Source of the DNA: Dirofilaria immitis
Lineage: Eukaryota; Nematoda; Chromadorea; Rhabditida; Onchocercidae
Length of the DNA stretch: 64,000 bases
Assembly: GCA_024305405.1 (NCBI GenBank)
Contig: JAKNDB010000107.1
Coordinates: 1,736,001 to 1,800,000 of the forward strand
Reading direction: 5' to 3'
The notes beneath the pieces are model-generated. The model saw nothing but the letters and a program-made list of their open reading frames with translations, did no database searches and was not told where the DNA came from. The translations under genes were made by a program, and so were the position numbers. Shown one piece after another: positions 24,301-40,000 of the stretch (position 1 is the first letter of the stretch; every line of letters begins with the position of its first letter).

Positions 24301-27300
24301 AGTATTTTTGCTTCACTTCCTATTTCAATTTTACCTAATTTTTCATTTGATTCTTTCTTTTTTGATTTGAATATTTTCGGACCAGAATTAAACGCATATA
24401 AAAAGAATAATTTCGAATTTTCCGATTAAAATACAACAATATTTTAAAATAGAATAATCCAATTTAATACGAATCTAATTATGATATATCAATTTTTTTG
24501 ATTATAAGAAGAAGTGATTTCATAAATTACAAACCGATTTGCTGTAATTTCACCTTCCATTAGAACTAATGAAGCTTGCTGTCCAATTGAGATAAATCGT
24601 CCACTAATGATTGTTCTTCCATTGTTATCATTAGGCATCGGAAATGCCTCATTTTTCATTTGTATATCAGTGACCAAATCAAGAATCGTCGCCCAATGAA
24701 ACATAATTGACGGTTTTGTTCATTTTTAGGTAATGATAATGGCATTCCATTTTTAGATTAAGCAACGTACGACTTTCTTGTATTTGTTCCTAAATTTATT
24801 TTATTTTTATGCTCAATTTTTATTCTTAATACTTGCATTTTGTAGTATATAAGCATATCTATTACTTGAAAAATATTAAGCCTATCTAATTAAGGCAAGT
24901 GTTTTAAAAAAATAGATACCTGGAAGAAAACATTGAGCTTTTGGATGATGTTACCAATATTGTAAAATGTAGTTTTAGTAATAATAGCTTGCAATTTAGA
25001 ATATTTGAAAATAGCGTTAAACATTATCGTTGCTTCTTTTATCTATCAATCAGTTAAGTTAAAACCATTCCATACAATTTATGATAGATCATTCATTCTC
25101 TTGTCTTTCTAATGAGCTTTTAAAAACTGACACAAAAGTAAGAATTCCAAAAATTTCTTGGAAATAAATTTGAATAATTAATTTTTAATCCATAACTATT
25201 TATTTGATTTAATTTATAAAATTTGGATATTTTAAATTTTTGGCTTCTAAATTATTTTATCTATAAAATTTCTCATATACTTTTCCATCGCGATCATTGT
25301 CTAATTTCCATTCATCATTGAATAGAATAGATGGTTGATCGAGTAATGCAACAATGACTACACGATCCATCCAAAAATCCGCATTTCCAATTTTGAAAAA
25401 TTTATCTTCGATGAAAATGACGTAGGTTTCTAAAAAAATACAACAGATTCCAATTTCTCTTGGTTTTTTTTTTACTTTCTTTAAATTATTTTGTTACTTT
25501 AGAAAATTTAACAATCATGTGAAAGAAAATGATTAAATGAACGAACATTGCAAAGTGATATCCAACTGAAATCGGTTTCGACATTGAAAAGTCGTACAGA
25601 TCCAGAAATAGCACCACCTTTTGCTTCATGTTCCAAAAGTGATACGGCAAAATACACATTCAGCCGTCGTTCTATGAATGGTTGAAACTAGAATTTAAAG
25701 ATAAAAAGTGAGAAATATTTTTATCTTTTCTCTTAGATTTAGCAAAAATGAAATAGACCGATGATATCTGTACGATTCAAAACGAATTAATTTTATAATT
25801 ATGGTACTCTTTCTTGTCTAATTAACTAATTTAAATAAAAGTAAAAGCAAAAATTAATAAATTCATAATATTGTTTAAAGGAAACAACAAAAATATTTCT
25901 ATATAAACGATATTTTCAAAGAAACATAGAAATTAATCAGTGCTACTTTGTAGTATCATTTCAAAAAATAATAATAATAATAATCGAAATTTTTTTTCTT
26001 CCGGCCAATTTACATATAGCAAAACTAACATAAAATGTAATTTTTGCAGAAATTTTCTCAATTATCCAATTTGTTTCACCCATTGCACTAGACATTTGAA
26101 TTTTAGCTTTGAAAGCTTCCCAATGAGCACTTATTGATGCTTCAAGCGTTAATTTATCCATCATTTTAGTCCTTCGTTTTGAACTATTAAATTTCAAAAA
26201 ATTGATCTTATAGTTACATATAATAGGAAATATTAAAAATGGATTTGAAAAATGTAAAAACTTAGATCAAGCAAAAAAAAAGTCCTTTCAGGAATATTCG
26301 TTTATTGAAATTTGTAATATTTTCTTCCTTAAATTGATTATGCTGTAATAACATACAGAAATCGACCAGCTCCGGTACTTTGGGTTTTTGAAGATTGATA
26401 ACGTTTCAGTAGAAGGCGTTGCATAGTTTTTCTACGATACCATGGATCTGTGAAAGTGATTAGGTCAGAGAGTTTCCGCATATCATACGCAATAGATGCT
26501 TGGCCAATATCGATTGTACAAGCAATCTGTAAAATTTATTCACTCCTTTTGCCTTTTTCATCAAGATATGATCAAAGCTAGGAGAAGGGATGATCGATTC
26601 AATATGATAATGCAAGTAAAATTATCAATGTTAAATTTTACTTTTACTTATATAAATAAATTTAATTAATAAGACAAACCTTAACAAGTGATCTATCACG
26701 AAGAAATATGCTCGTACGTGAAATACCAACAGTGAATTTATCTAATGTAAGTGTAAATGCATCCAATGCAGAAGGCTATATGAAAAAAAAATTTGCCAAA
26801 TAATAGTATTTTATGAAATTCTCAAAATTAATTAATTTAATTTATTAAATGCATAGGAAAGATTGCTAGCATAAATTATGGAATAATAATATCAATGCTG
26901 TTAAAGTGATTGATTGAATATGAATATGGCTAATGAAACTTTTTGCTTAGTTTCACTTTAATAAAACAGTATTTGATTAGAATGGAAATGTTTAAAAAAA
27001 AAAATGAATAAATTGAACCTGAACCTGATGAGGATTATAAAAGCAAACAGAAAATGATCGTAAACTTAATGAAATATCTAAACCATTATTGATGGCATCA
27101 TTATGAGTTGTTGCAACAAGTTTTAATGATGGTAATCGTAATAAAAGATCCATTGCACCAGCTCTCTGAAATAATTCCTTGAATAAATAAAATTAATGAT
27201 TGTTTTAAAATTATTAAAGTAGCTAATAGCATTATGACATACATGCTTTTTATTAAAAGGTTAATGTAAATAAAGAAAAAGGAAATCTTTTAATATAAAA

Positions 27301-28050
27301 ATTTATCAAAAATAAGTTTATCGTTCTGTTATGAATATATAAATATATATAAGATATGTATGTGTTATTATTTCAATAATATAATATATATAATACTATA
27401 TTCTCTATTCTTGAAACTCATTATTCAATCAAAAAGATTAGCAAGAACCATAAATAATTGATTGAAATGAATATTGATAGCAAATATATTGATGAAAAGA
27501 AATTCGTCTATATGTGAAAGTTGTGTAAAATCAAAATTAAGCAAAGTAGTAAACAATAATGTACGATATGAATTGGATCAAACTGTTGGTGAGCTTCAAA
27601 ACGAAGTGAACTCGATTGAATCGTTATTGAGAGTAACATATTTATCATCAATTTGGAATCAAATAATAATGATTCCGTATCAGCCATACTGAATGTATCA
27701 CTTTCATTTTCTGACTAAAATTATAAAATGTTATAATATTCAAATATATAATTAAAGAATATTAACACAATGCACATTATGACTGATAATTCCTGTAATT
27801 CATAATTTAATAAAATATCGAAATTTAAAAATTTACGAAAGTTAAATAATTCTACTTGAGAAATTCAAGTAATACCTGTTGAGGAATATGTTGAGGTAAA
27901 GTTTCTAGTATTTGTTGAAAAAAATCGGCAACAAGTGGAGTAAGAGCTGTTTCTTCAGGCATATTAGCTACATTTGCTGATATATATAAATAAGGCATCG
28001 AAGTATGATTAGATGCTATTGCTGAGATTGACTTTTTCCTGAATACAAAA
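21381..28050 (-). CDS. lpd-3: lpd-3 block 4: C-terminal FSA domain
   Basis: The most strongly conserved part. Exons at about 27890-28040 (LYISANVANMPEETALTPLV), 27030-27170 (LLLRLPSLKLVATTHNDA), 26670-26775, 26342-26527 (ACTIDIGQASIAYDMRKLSD, then DPWYRRKTMQRLLLKR), 26040-26180 (HWEAFKAKIQMSSAMGETNW), 25550-25690, 25270-25430 and 24510-24710 (HWATILDLVTDIQMKNEAF). The exon at about 24017-24193 reads ALFYLNQPILIFSNAAQ. The last three are 22211-22321, 21866-22050 and 21381-21535, ending DHRNTIPKVIQRYVMD, then KAAKEASVKVIQHPVIFNG and TGA. Single bases are missing near 24110-24123, at the T4 run 21931-21934 and at the A6 run 21448-21453; each correction restores codon phase exactly. Exons between 22400 and 23760 are clearly coding in places but were not joined with certainty. 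Confidence 0.85.
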
Positions 28051-31000
28051 CTATTATGATATTTTACAATTTAAATTTGTTTTCAATCTATCAAAAATAA
28101 AAATTATCAAATCTCTACTCTTGAACAAATTATCGATTATTATAACTATATTGTAATATCAATAATACATATTGAAATCCAACGATTAAATAATTATAAA
28201 TGTAACTTACACAGGAAAAGATTTGATATAATTTATCATATTGCCGGCGAAATAATATGCTTTTGCTTCAATGCTGTAAGCTACAAATTTGAACAAAGCG
28301 ACGAAAGCTAATCAAAATCTTTCTAACTACCTGTTCATTTTGCTAATCAACTGAGAAATATTGTTATAAAATTTATGAAAATAAATTTAAAATTTTTGAA
28401 AAAGTCTATGTACAGTACAAAGAGCAAATTTTAAAATTTGCAACAGACAAAAAACGGCAAAAGTTTGCAATAACTACTATAAATGCTTCAAATGATATCA
28501 TAAACAAAAATATATCATAAATGAGCATTTGCAAATTACATTATACAAATGATTGTTAAAAGATAAAATTATCAAATTCTTATTATAAATTAAAAAAAAT
28601 GAATTTAACATTTATTTGGAAAGTATGCATTTAATATGCATATTTTACAAGCATAATTTCCATTTTATTCATATATAATTAACTTTTTATATCTTTCCTT
28701 CATTCCTTCTTCTTTTTCGTTTCGTATGTAATTTGGAATAAGCAAATTAGATTACCTTGGTAATGAAATTTTGTGAATTTTGCACCAGTTTCATTATGAT
28801 TTTGATATCATTTGTAATAATACCTGTCCTATTAATAAGATCAGCTGTATTTCTATTCCGTAATACACATTCACCGGCTTCACCAAAAAACTGCAAAAAT
28901 GAATAAATTTACTAATATTTAGTAGAAATTTCCTCATTTTAATTGGTAGTAAAATAATTTTATTCATTTTTCTATATTTGCGATAGTATTTAATATTAAT
29001 TTTTCTAATTTTTATTTTTATAAATTAAACAATCAATTAGCTATTAAATGATTAAAATGAAAGTTTAAGCAATTATTTCCATTATTTCCCTTCCTTTTTT
29101 CTCAGACAAAAAAGCATTATATGATTATTAATATCATATTATATTATCTAATGCTATTATTAATAGTATATTAAAAATTACTACGATATAAAATGATTGA
29201 GTAAAAAATGATAAAAAGTACAAAGAATGTAAATGATAGCAAAAATTTAATGAGAAAAAAATTTAGCAATTTAATTAATACCTGCATATCAAATATGAAT
29301 AATTCATCATTTAATTTTTCATCACTTTTCACCGCATTATCATTAATTTTGATTGGAATTTCGGGCTGTTGTAATGACCATATATCTCCAATTTTTCTTG
29401 CAATTGCTGATTCGATGCAGTATTTTGAAAGAGATCGGTAGATTGCTCACCTGTAACTGATTCATCGTCCAATTCTTCTTCTACATCTTCTTTCCCGTCA
29501 TCTGTTTTAATCTTAAATATTCGAAATATATTTTAATTTTACATTTGTTAAATAAAATGCAACAAAGCTCTATACTTGGCATATAATCTTAAAATTAGAG
29601 AAAAACAAAATCAATCTTTAAATTAAGGAAGCATAATCGTAGATTTTGTTAATTGAGATATAGAATCTAATCTTAAAATTTAGATCTAAACGTTTATCTA
29701 CTTTTTTACAACTTATAATCTATTATAATATTATAATCTATTATAATATAATTATAATATTAGTCATATTATAATATATTACCATTTTCTTTCATTATTT
29801 TTAAACATATCATTATTTGGATAATTATCAATGGAAATATATTTAAAAAATAATGAATTCTTTAAATAAATACCCGCTATAAATGATACCTTCTTTAATT
29901 GTTTTCCACGTAATTTTTGTCGTTTTAAACGTTCAAGCATTGATTCTGTGAATTGTTTTACCCGGATTAGCTGAAGTTTTTTTAATCGTCGTAATTCCCA
30001 TTCGTATGCCATATCTGTCGTATGTGTCTTTATTTTCGCCAATTTCTGCGTTTGCTCATAAATCTGAAGAACCTCATTAATGAAAATGATTCTTTGAAAT
30101 GATTCTTTTCCTCGACTACATGAATTTTTTTAATTTGTTTTTTTTATTTGTAAATATTTATTCATTTATTTAAGCAATCATGAAATATTAATTAAAAATA
30201 TGTGATAAATTTCATCCATTCCATTGAATGTAATAAAGGATGGTTAATTCTAATTATAAAAATTACTTTATTTGATATATTTACTAATGAAATTGTCCAT
30301 CGTTGGAATATTAAAATGTTTAGAAAGAAATGAAAAGAAAGTATTTATGAAGTTAAGTGTATTTTATCAAATTCATCTTCTCATTTTCTGACTATTTTTT
30401 TGATTTCATTCAAAAAGTTACTATATTTAATATCAATAACTATTTTGGTGCAAAATCGTTGCATTTTTTTATTTATTATTAACTAGATAATTTTAAGGCA
30501 TATGCATATGAATGTTATCATATCAGATAAATAAAAAATCTTATTCTTAGAATATACTAAACTACCAAACGAGAAAAGATCATATCCATATTTTCTAGCT
30601 TCTAAGAGTTTGCTTTTTTCGAGCTGTTAACAAGTTTGTTATATTTATTTAAATTGACTATTCGTAACACATACTTTCCTCAGCTATTGTTAACTATAAA
30701 AATGTTGATGGAATTAGTTTAAAGAAGGTTTATATAAATATTGATAATATAAAAACAAATTTTAAATTTTATATTTACTTAATTTTTATGAAATTAAGAC
30801 TACAGCTAGCGATAGTCTATAGATAGATACCTGATATGATAACAGTCTATAGATAATATAATATTAATGTCGGACTTTTTTTTCGTTTTCTCTTAAACTA
30901 ATGTTTGAAACCTTTTGTTCAACCCAACGAATTCGTTCTTCCGGCTTAACAATTGATGCATATTCATTCTTTGGATTAATATCATCATCCTGCTCTATTT

Positions 31001-34000
31001 CACTTATCACAATTTTCATCGGTTCATATTCATTGCTATCAACATCTTGATCGTCATTAATAGCTGCACATGTATTCCGCACTGCACCAATTAAACTTCC
31101 AATTCGCTGCAAAAATATTGAGGAAAAAATAGTATTGAATTCGTGAAATAATATTGAAAGAAAAAATTTAAACTTATTAAATTTTAAATAAGCTGAAAAA
31201 ATTTTCTATTCGTATTATCATTACAATTTAATGTTTAATATGCAATCGAATCATTGGATAATATTTTAAGTTTTTTGTTAATCAAACAATTTCATAAATT
31301 CATTCATTAGTCAATAAAGAGAAACTATTTTAAATATTATTTATTGTTTAATAAAGATAAGCTTTTTCAAAAATTATTTACTAATTAATACAAGTGTTGA
31401 AGATAAACTATTTTAAGGTTAAATTGATGCATATTCTGAGAACTCCTGCAAAAGCATACATTTGTTTTTATCTATATGAAATGATTGAAAATACAACTTA
31501 CGCTATCAATATCAAATACAAGACCTTTCATAGAACATTGTACAGATACCACTTGCTTATATTGTTTTCGTTTTGAAGATTTTACAACAATTTTGCAAAC
31601 ACCAAGCGGGAAAAATATAAAATTTGTTGGTGTAACTTCTTGGCCATTAATCCAAGAATCTTCCATAGACTGAAATTTTACAATAGAAACTTCCTTAGCA
31701 ATCGAAGAAAAAATATATGAAAAAAATTTTGATTATAATGCTTAAATTTTACATTCTGTTTTCATTTTGATACACTTTTTTCGCCTTTTTTCTTCTGCAA
31801 TAATCATGTTGGCAATTGTGATAAAACAAGGCCGGTGATAAATTTTTGCCTTATATAGATGAAGGAATAGGAAAATGATAAGTAAAGAAAATTTAGATCA
31901 TGGAAATATGAATCAGAATGATAAGTTATCATTGGGTAAAGCTCATTATTGCTCCATTCTTAAGCTTAACTATTACTTAATTATTCAAAAAAATAATCCT
32001 TAAATTTTTCACAATGTATCATTTATCAGATATATGATAAGATTCATTCTTAATCGTTTATCTATCATTGATAAAATTTAAAAGAAGCGATAAATGAAAA
32101 TATTTTTTTGATAAACTAACATGTTCGAAATTTTCTACAAAAACAATTTTAAGATCGCTAAATTTAGTTTCAGCTTTAGCTCCTTGAACGAATTTAACCA
32201 TTGCTTCAGCATCTTTCAAACCAAATAATAAGGCAGATGTAAAGGATGATAATTGTTACTATAAAGTGGTATACATGCTGTTGTACGATCACGAAATAAT
32301 AATGTTATTTTCATTACGAAATTATCTGTTACATCCTGAAATTCAATCATAAATGATCTTTCATGCTTCTTATAAAATTGAAATGAATTTGAATCTATAA
32401 ATTATGAAACAAACAAAGCATATCGAAAATTTAACAAGGAAATCATCAATATTGAAACGAATTTAACTCTTTCATATATGCTCTAATAAATCTCCTACCA
32501 TTTTTTTCATAAATTTTTCTAAATGCTCGCAAATTTTACAAATATGAATTGTTCTAAATGTAAAATTTTTCATTGTAAATTTCTATTTATTAAAAAACAA
32601 ATTTTTTATGATAATTTTTCAGATTGATCAAATGAGAAATAAAAGGATACAAGAAGTGGACTATGCGATGTTATTTGCGAAAAATCGCTTTCTGCTTGCG
32701 TCATATGATGCATTTTTTGTTTCATCCAGAAATTGCGTGATAGTTTGAAATCTTCCAGAATATTTTTGCCTAAAACGAAAAGTTATCATAATACAAAAAA
32801 ATCACTTTTTACTGATAACTTATCAAATTTTCTTGTCGATATCTCACTTTTTACTAATAATCTTATATTAGTAATTTTCATCTGATATTCAGCTACTAAT
32901 CTCGAAGAAATTTCTTTTTAAATGAAAATATATTTTCATTGTTGTTTCATTAATAAACTAAAGCAAAATTTTTATTAAACTATAAACATAGTTCGTAATA
33001 AAGAAATCGTATAATTATTAGCATACTCTGATGATTGCCGGAAATTTGAATAAAATTACGGTATGGGAAAAAATAATTGCAGCATTAGAAATACGTTTCG
33101 GACCGAATTGAAGTTTACATACTAACTGAAAAATAATTAATAACAATTTCATTATAAAATTTTATTTTTAATATTTCTTAAAATTTTTCAATATTATTGT
33201 TAATACTATCATTTTGAATATTCTAAGTATTAAATAAAAAAATAAATTATTCGAAATTTTAGTTTCAAAATAAATTTTTCGTTAAAAATTGCTAACGAAA
33301 AACTTATTGTATGTTTCAAAAATGATGTATTATGATATATTTTTTATCATATTCATTTAAGATGACTAATTAGGTTGAATAAATAAATAAATATTTTTCA
33401 CTTTTTAAATAGCAAGAATTAGAATTAATTTATTTTCCAAATTATTATTAGTAATTATCATTATTATTAATTGTACATAAATATAAAATATGGAAGGCAG
33501 AATTATCTGAATCCGAATAATCATTAAGAAATGACATACTTAAATGATATTGGATGAATAAAATCATGGATGTGTAAAATTTTTTACATAAAAATTCTGA
33601 TAACTGATAATATAAACTGGCTATTAGAAATAATCAATTGGCATTCATGTGTATTGATGTAGATTATTATCATTAAACTATGACTGATTTATCAAAAAAT
33701 GGAAATATATAAACGATATTAGTTAATTTCAACAAAAATTTAATGACTGAATAAGCTAATAAATAAATAAACAAACATTGGTGGTAAAATCAGCCAATTC
33801 TCGTAATTCATCTTCTTGAAATGTCTCATTTCGAATCATTTGTCCAAGTTTAAAATTTAAACAAAACGATATATTACCCCATATTTGTTTCTGTAATTAT
33901 CATTCATTAATTTGTTCGATTTATTTCATTTTGAAAGCTTTGCACGCATATTTAAAAATACCATACACATAATACAAAAGATAACAAAACTATAATAACA

Positions 34001-37000
34001 TATTGATAGCATTATCATTTTTTAAGTTAACTGATAAATGATAAATGATATTATGCTAACAAAGAAAACAAGTAATGTTGAATTCCCTTATCATAAATAT
34101 GCATAAATATTTTTCGATATTTGAGTGAAAAAAAATTGATTTGATATGAAATAAAAGTAAAACCTCAAAAATATTGTCATTTAAAATATTTCGACTGATA
34201 AGAAACATATTAACAACTTCTGCTGTAACACGAAATGCTGTATTAGTTGTATCCGTTAACGTAAGTTTTAACCATGGTGAAACATTTTCGCAGTGCATCT
34301 AAAAATTGATCAAATAATAATTAAAATATTCTAGTGATAATATTCTTGATATAAATTAATTAGTTTTAATAAATATTTGATTATTTTTGCTATATGGAAA
34401 TTCATATTATCATTTGAAAGCAATACAATAATGATAAGAATAAAATAATAAATTAAATTTATTGATTTTACTAACAAAAAGATTCATTGCAAACTTTTAT
34501 AGCATCGAAGCAATTTAACAGAATTATTTAATTATATTTTGATAACGATATAAATGTCGCGAACACTGATTCGCGAAACTCCAACATACAATTACATAAT
34601 TAAATAAATTTCTTATTGTAAACAAATAAGGAAATAGATTATTCACTGTAAATTAATGTTCGTGAAACCATGAATCATCCCAGACATATCTACATTCCTT
34701 AAAATTGTTTTTCACACGTTTTTGTTGTTATCTAACCAATCTACATCTTTATGTTTAAACGCTTATTTTCCCACACTAATCTCCTCGTTTAGTCTTACTG
34801 TAATGTTTCCTCCATATCCAGTATGTTTCCGGTGCTAGAATTAACCACTCCACTTCTGGGAAGATATAAACCACGAGTGATCATCATCAACACTATTGTT
34901 ATCACTTAAGTACAATCAGTAATAAACGTTTCGGCTTCACGGTGTGCTCTCAATACAGCTCCACTACACCCTACTCAATCCCCAACATTTGGTCCCCTCG
35001 ACGTCAGCTCACACCCAATAAATACGCGATAATAAATAGATAAAATAAAATAAATTTTTCTTCAGAATATTCAATTTATCATTAGAATTTAGGATATCAA
35101 CTTATCTTTTCCTTTCGGCAAATTCAATTTACAATACGAAATAATAAATAAAAAGATAATTTTTAACTGAATGAAAAAATAGATAAGATAATTTAACCTG
35201 TAACTGGAAAAGAAACGATGAAGCGTGATATGAATTTTGATCGAATATCATCGAACTACGTACAATTTCCATGACATGTGCAAATTCATCAATAGCTCTT
35301 TCATGTGAATATAGTAACATATTCAATACATCAGTATTTATTGATTGATCCAAACTTCCTAATAATTATATCGAAAAATTAAAACAATGACCGATTATAA
35401 TTCAATTAATAAATCCAATTAGTTAACGTTTTTATTATCATCAATTTGATAAAATGTTAAATAAATCGATTTTATCAGCCTAATTAGTTAGCAAATGATA
35501 ATAATCTATATAATTATTTAAAATTATTCATAGATATTACATTCATATTTTCTACTTTACATTACATTAAATTTAGCTCAAATTTGTATTTTTTTTTATA
35601 TGATAAAAAAATCCACTTATCTTCTTATCTATTTAATGCTTTATTAAAAGTAATATTTTTATTAGAATTTTACTCACCAATTGTAATAATAATATTAACA
35701 TATGATTCATTTGAGCAGACAATTTCTTTATTATCTATTCGAATAATTTCATTTTCATTTATTGTACGCTTCTCATAAACGATCATTAATGATGGTAATT
35801 TTATAGAGAAATTTCCTAATCGTATCCATTTTGGTGCTTTTTTGAATAAAATGATGTATATGTGATAAAATGATTTTCAATTGATACTGTACCTTTTATT
35901 GGACTAAAATATTATTAAATAAATGAAAAAGGTTATTTCAATAAAAGATAAAATTATATTAGTTGAAATATATTAGTTGAAATTTTTGAAAATTCATAAA
36001 ATAATTTATGTTTTATTATGCTATGATAAGCTAATTAATAATATTCAAAATTTTTAATAATTTTCCTTACCAAAAATAACAAGAATTAAATATTTATTTT
36101 TATTACTTCCATTTCAACTTAACAAATGTATAATTTGCATAATATAATAATAATATTTCGAATAAAAATTTTCCTTTTAATTTCAACATCAATCATATTT
36201 TATCATTGAAAATTTACATGTACGATACTATTTATAGAAATGCTAAAAATAGTTATTAGGAAAGAAAAAATAAATAAATAAATGAAATTTTTAAAAAAAC
36301 TGATTTACTTACAAAATTCCGAAACAACGCATATTTTTGAAATTATATTTTGCTGTAACACTTAAAGATATTTTAGCATTCATTTCGCCATGCAATAATT
36401 TGATATCAAAATTGAAATGATACGATTGATAATTTTTTCTAATCCGCTGATACTTGTTTGGCGAGGACTAAAGTAAAATTTATGATCTATTGATAAGATT
36501 GACATATTATGCAGCTGATAGAAGTGATAGATAACATTAAGAAATTTAAATTAGCTTTTGAGAAGTGATACAATTTGGTAAGCGACGATCATATCTAATC
36601 AAACGCTTTTTTATCAAACACTTTTTGGATGTAACTAATCAAAAAGCTGACGATAAAAAAACGTATAGGCCAAAAAAACTGTGGATTATTACTTGAAGCT
36701 CTAGATTTTTACCTGCAAAATTATTACAAACTTATTATCTTCCAGCTTCTTTCCCGATTTTTTACTTTCACATAAGTACTTTATTAATTGAAATTTATAC
36801 ATTATTTTTTCAAAATCTTATTTATTAATTTAATATATTGATTGAATTTACAATTTATTGATTGATTTTAACATTCATTAATTTAACATTTAATTGATCA
36901 TAAATACAATATAAGAAAAGGGCGAATAATAAATATGGAAAAGTTTGTTAATCATATGCTTAAATATTTTGCTTATTTGATATTTACGATGAATGATAAT

Positions 37001-40000
37001 AAAAATAATTAAATAATTAACAAAAACTTAAGAACTTATTCTTTTCTAAACGCTAAATATTATATTGACTTATTAAAAATTTCGGAATATCAAAAGAGAA
37101 TTTAATGATATTTTGTTGAAATTAAAAATATATTTCGATATCGAAATTTGTTTATCAATCGTTGTTATAAATTAGCAATGATTATGCAAACATCTCTAAA
37201 TGGTAAAATTTTGAAAATTAATTACAACAAAAATAAACTTACTACAAATAAATTTCTTTTTTATTTTTACCGTCATCATTATCATTATCATCGTCATCGT
37301 CATCGTCATTGCTATCGTTATTCACTTTTTTAAGTTTTGTTTTTATCACAAATGAACTGCCAATAATATAATTTAATTTCATACTTTCTATAGCCAAATG
37401 AACAATATTTTGTAAATTATTTGTTTCATATGTTCTAAATATTTTTAAATTTATGCATATATTATATATTTAATAATTTCAAAAAGCAAACTATTTTATT
37501 ATTTCTGAACTTGAATTTATGTGTAGAAATGTGTGATAAGTGATAAAATATTAATAATATACTTTTGTAAATTGTTTTATATTTTATGTATGTTTCAGTA
37601 TTATTTCTTCTCATCTTACTTATAGATCATTCAATATCATTTTTATCATCTTATCATAAATACTAATAGATCCTACAGAGATTTATCTTTATAAAGAACA
37701 AGCTATCATTTAATTTAAAATTTAGATTAAATAAAATATAAGCAAACCTTCGGAAAGTACCAACAACCGCAGTTAGCAAACCACGGAACATAGCATTTAT
37801 ATCAAGAATTCCTTTCTCGGTGATCATCATTTTAATATTTTGAATTGTAAATATAATCTCTTGTGTTGCTTTTTGGCTTGTCAACAATATACATATTATT
37901 ATAACTTATCTACAATGAATATTTTATTAAATTTAACTTTCATTTTTGAAACTTATAATTAATTAATGTATTTTGATGTATTTAAATAGGTAAGAAAAAG
38001 AAGGGTATATTATTATTAAGAAAATTTGAATGCATAGAAAATATTGGAGAATGATGAAAGATTAAAAGCAATAATTTTCAATTTTACCTTAATTCTTTTC
38101 GAATTAATAATAAAATTTACTCACTTCAAGTATTCAATTAACAATATATTATATTGGGAATTTTAGTAAGCCACATTGCTGATTATATTAATCAAAAGTA
38201 TATTTAAATTTTCGAGGATATTTGACTATTTCATTAACACTATCTAATCATACTTTGCTATTAAAAATTCTTAACATCACGATAAGATGCATAATTTTTG
38301 ATTCAATTTTGATAGCCGAAACGATCGTATTACTATTAATAGTAATCGAAAAATCTGCAGTATTCAATGTTTCGCCTTCAATTGCATGTCTAGAAATATA
38401 ATTATTTAATATTATAAATTATACAAATTCATTATTATATCATAATAAATCTGTAAGCTCTTATATATTTAATTTTATCATTTCAAGATTAAATAATAAA
38501 ATATCGATGATGATGATAGTTTGAAATGATTAAACATATGATTGTTAATTCATAAAAATTATGGATAAGAATTAAATGTTGAAGAAATAATTGGAATAAA
38601 AAATAAAATAAAATATATGAATGGCAAATTAACGAAAACATTAGTATATCTTAAAATCTTCATATAATTAAGATTAGAATGTTGGAAAGTTGTTTAAGCA
38701 GGTCCGATATGTTATACGATAAATTTAACGATAATGGAAGGAACATGAAAAGGATAGATAGATAGATAGATCGGATGAAATGATTTAAAATGATCAAAAG
38801 ATTATCAATGATAACTGAAGCTTTTTTTCGAAAGGAATCAAAAAGCTACGTCATATTGCTTAATCATGTTTTTTTTTTTTTTTTTTCATTTATAAAATAA
38901 TTTAAAATTACAATTTAACAGATATAATAATACAAACGCATTCATTTTATAATGATGAAATAAATATAGCATTGTAAGAATCCATTTTTGTTGTTTCCTT
39001 GCGCCATTATCATTAAAAATGATTGATTCGGTTAGATTGGTGAAGGAATTTTGTGTATCATCTAGATTATCCATTGATGTTACAGTATCTGCTGCAATCA
39101 TACAGTATCCAATACTTTGCGACATTTCGCTTAGCAAATGCAAAACTGCTTGAATGCAAAATATTTCAATTCGTGGAAATAACGTTTCGAAGTTTATCGT
39201 TAAAAATACTCTGTAAAAAAATATTGAAAGAATGAAATATGACTGGTAAATTTTGCAGGAAAATAGAAAAAACTGGCAATTAAATATATTTGCTTTTCGA
39301 GTCACATCAATTTATAAATTTGAACTTTCAGTTTCATTAAAGAACTTTATAAGTTGCAATTTAAATTTGATCTAAGACTTTAAAAGTCACAATTTAATTA
39401 TATTGCAATCTATCAATTATTATTATTATTATTTTCATTTCAATGTAAGACATCTAAGTCAAATTTTGGGAGATTTAATTAAAATTATTTGGCAAGAAAA
39501 ATTGTTTGAATATGTTTATAACATTAACAAATATGATATTTATTAATGTTAATGTTGAATTATTTAATTGAGTTTATTCAATCAGTTTATTTTCTATTTC
39601 ATTTTTCATTAAATCTTATGAATATATAATTAATGTATGCTGAAGTAATTAAATTATATAATTATCAAAAATTATTTTATAAGTAATGCTTATCATGATA
39701 TGTATCGATAAAATTATTTTCTTATTTTATCAATGAAGAATTACTTTGATGCTGTTAATTGTTGATTATCCGTGATAATATCATAAGTAACAGTAGTATT
39801 AGCAGTTATCGTATCCAAGAGTAAAAATAGAAACGATTGTTGAGCAGCAGTTTGATTTTTGCGTATTCTTGATTGAATTAAGAATGTCTACAAGGATTGT
39901 TATTTAATGGAAAATAATATGAAATAAATTTAGAAAAAAAACAAACAAATCATCTGTTAGTTATCATTCAATGACGTATGTATTGTAAAGGCTGATAAGT

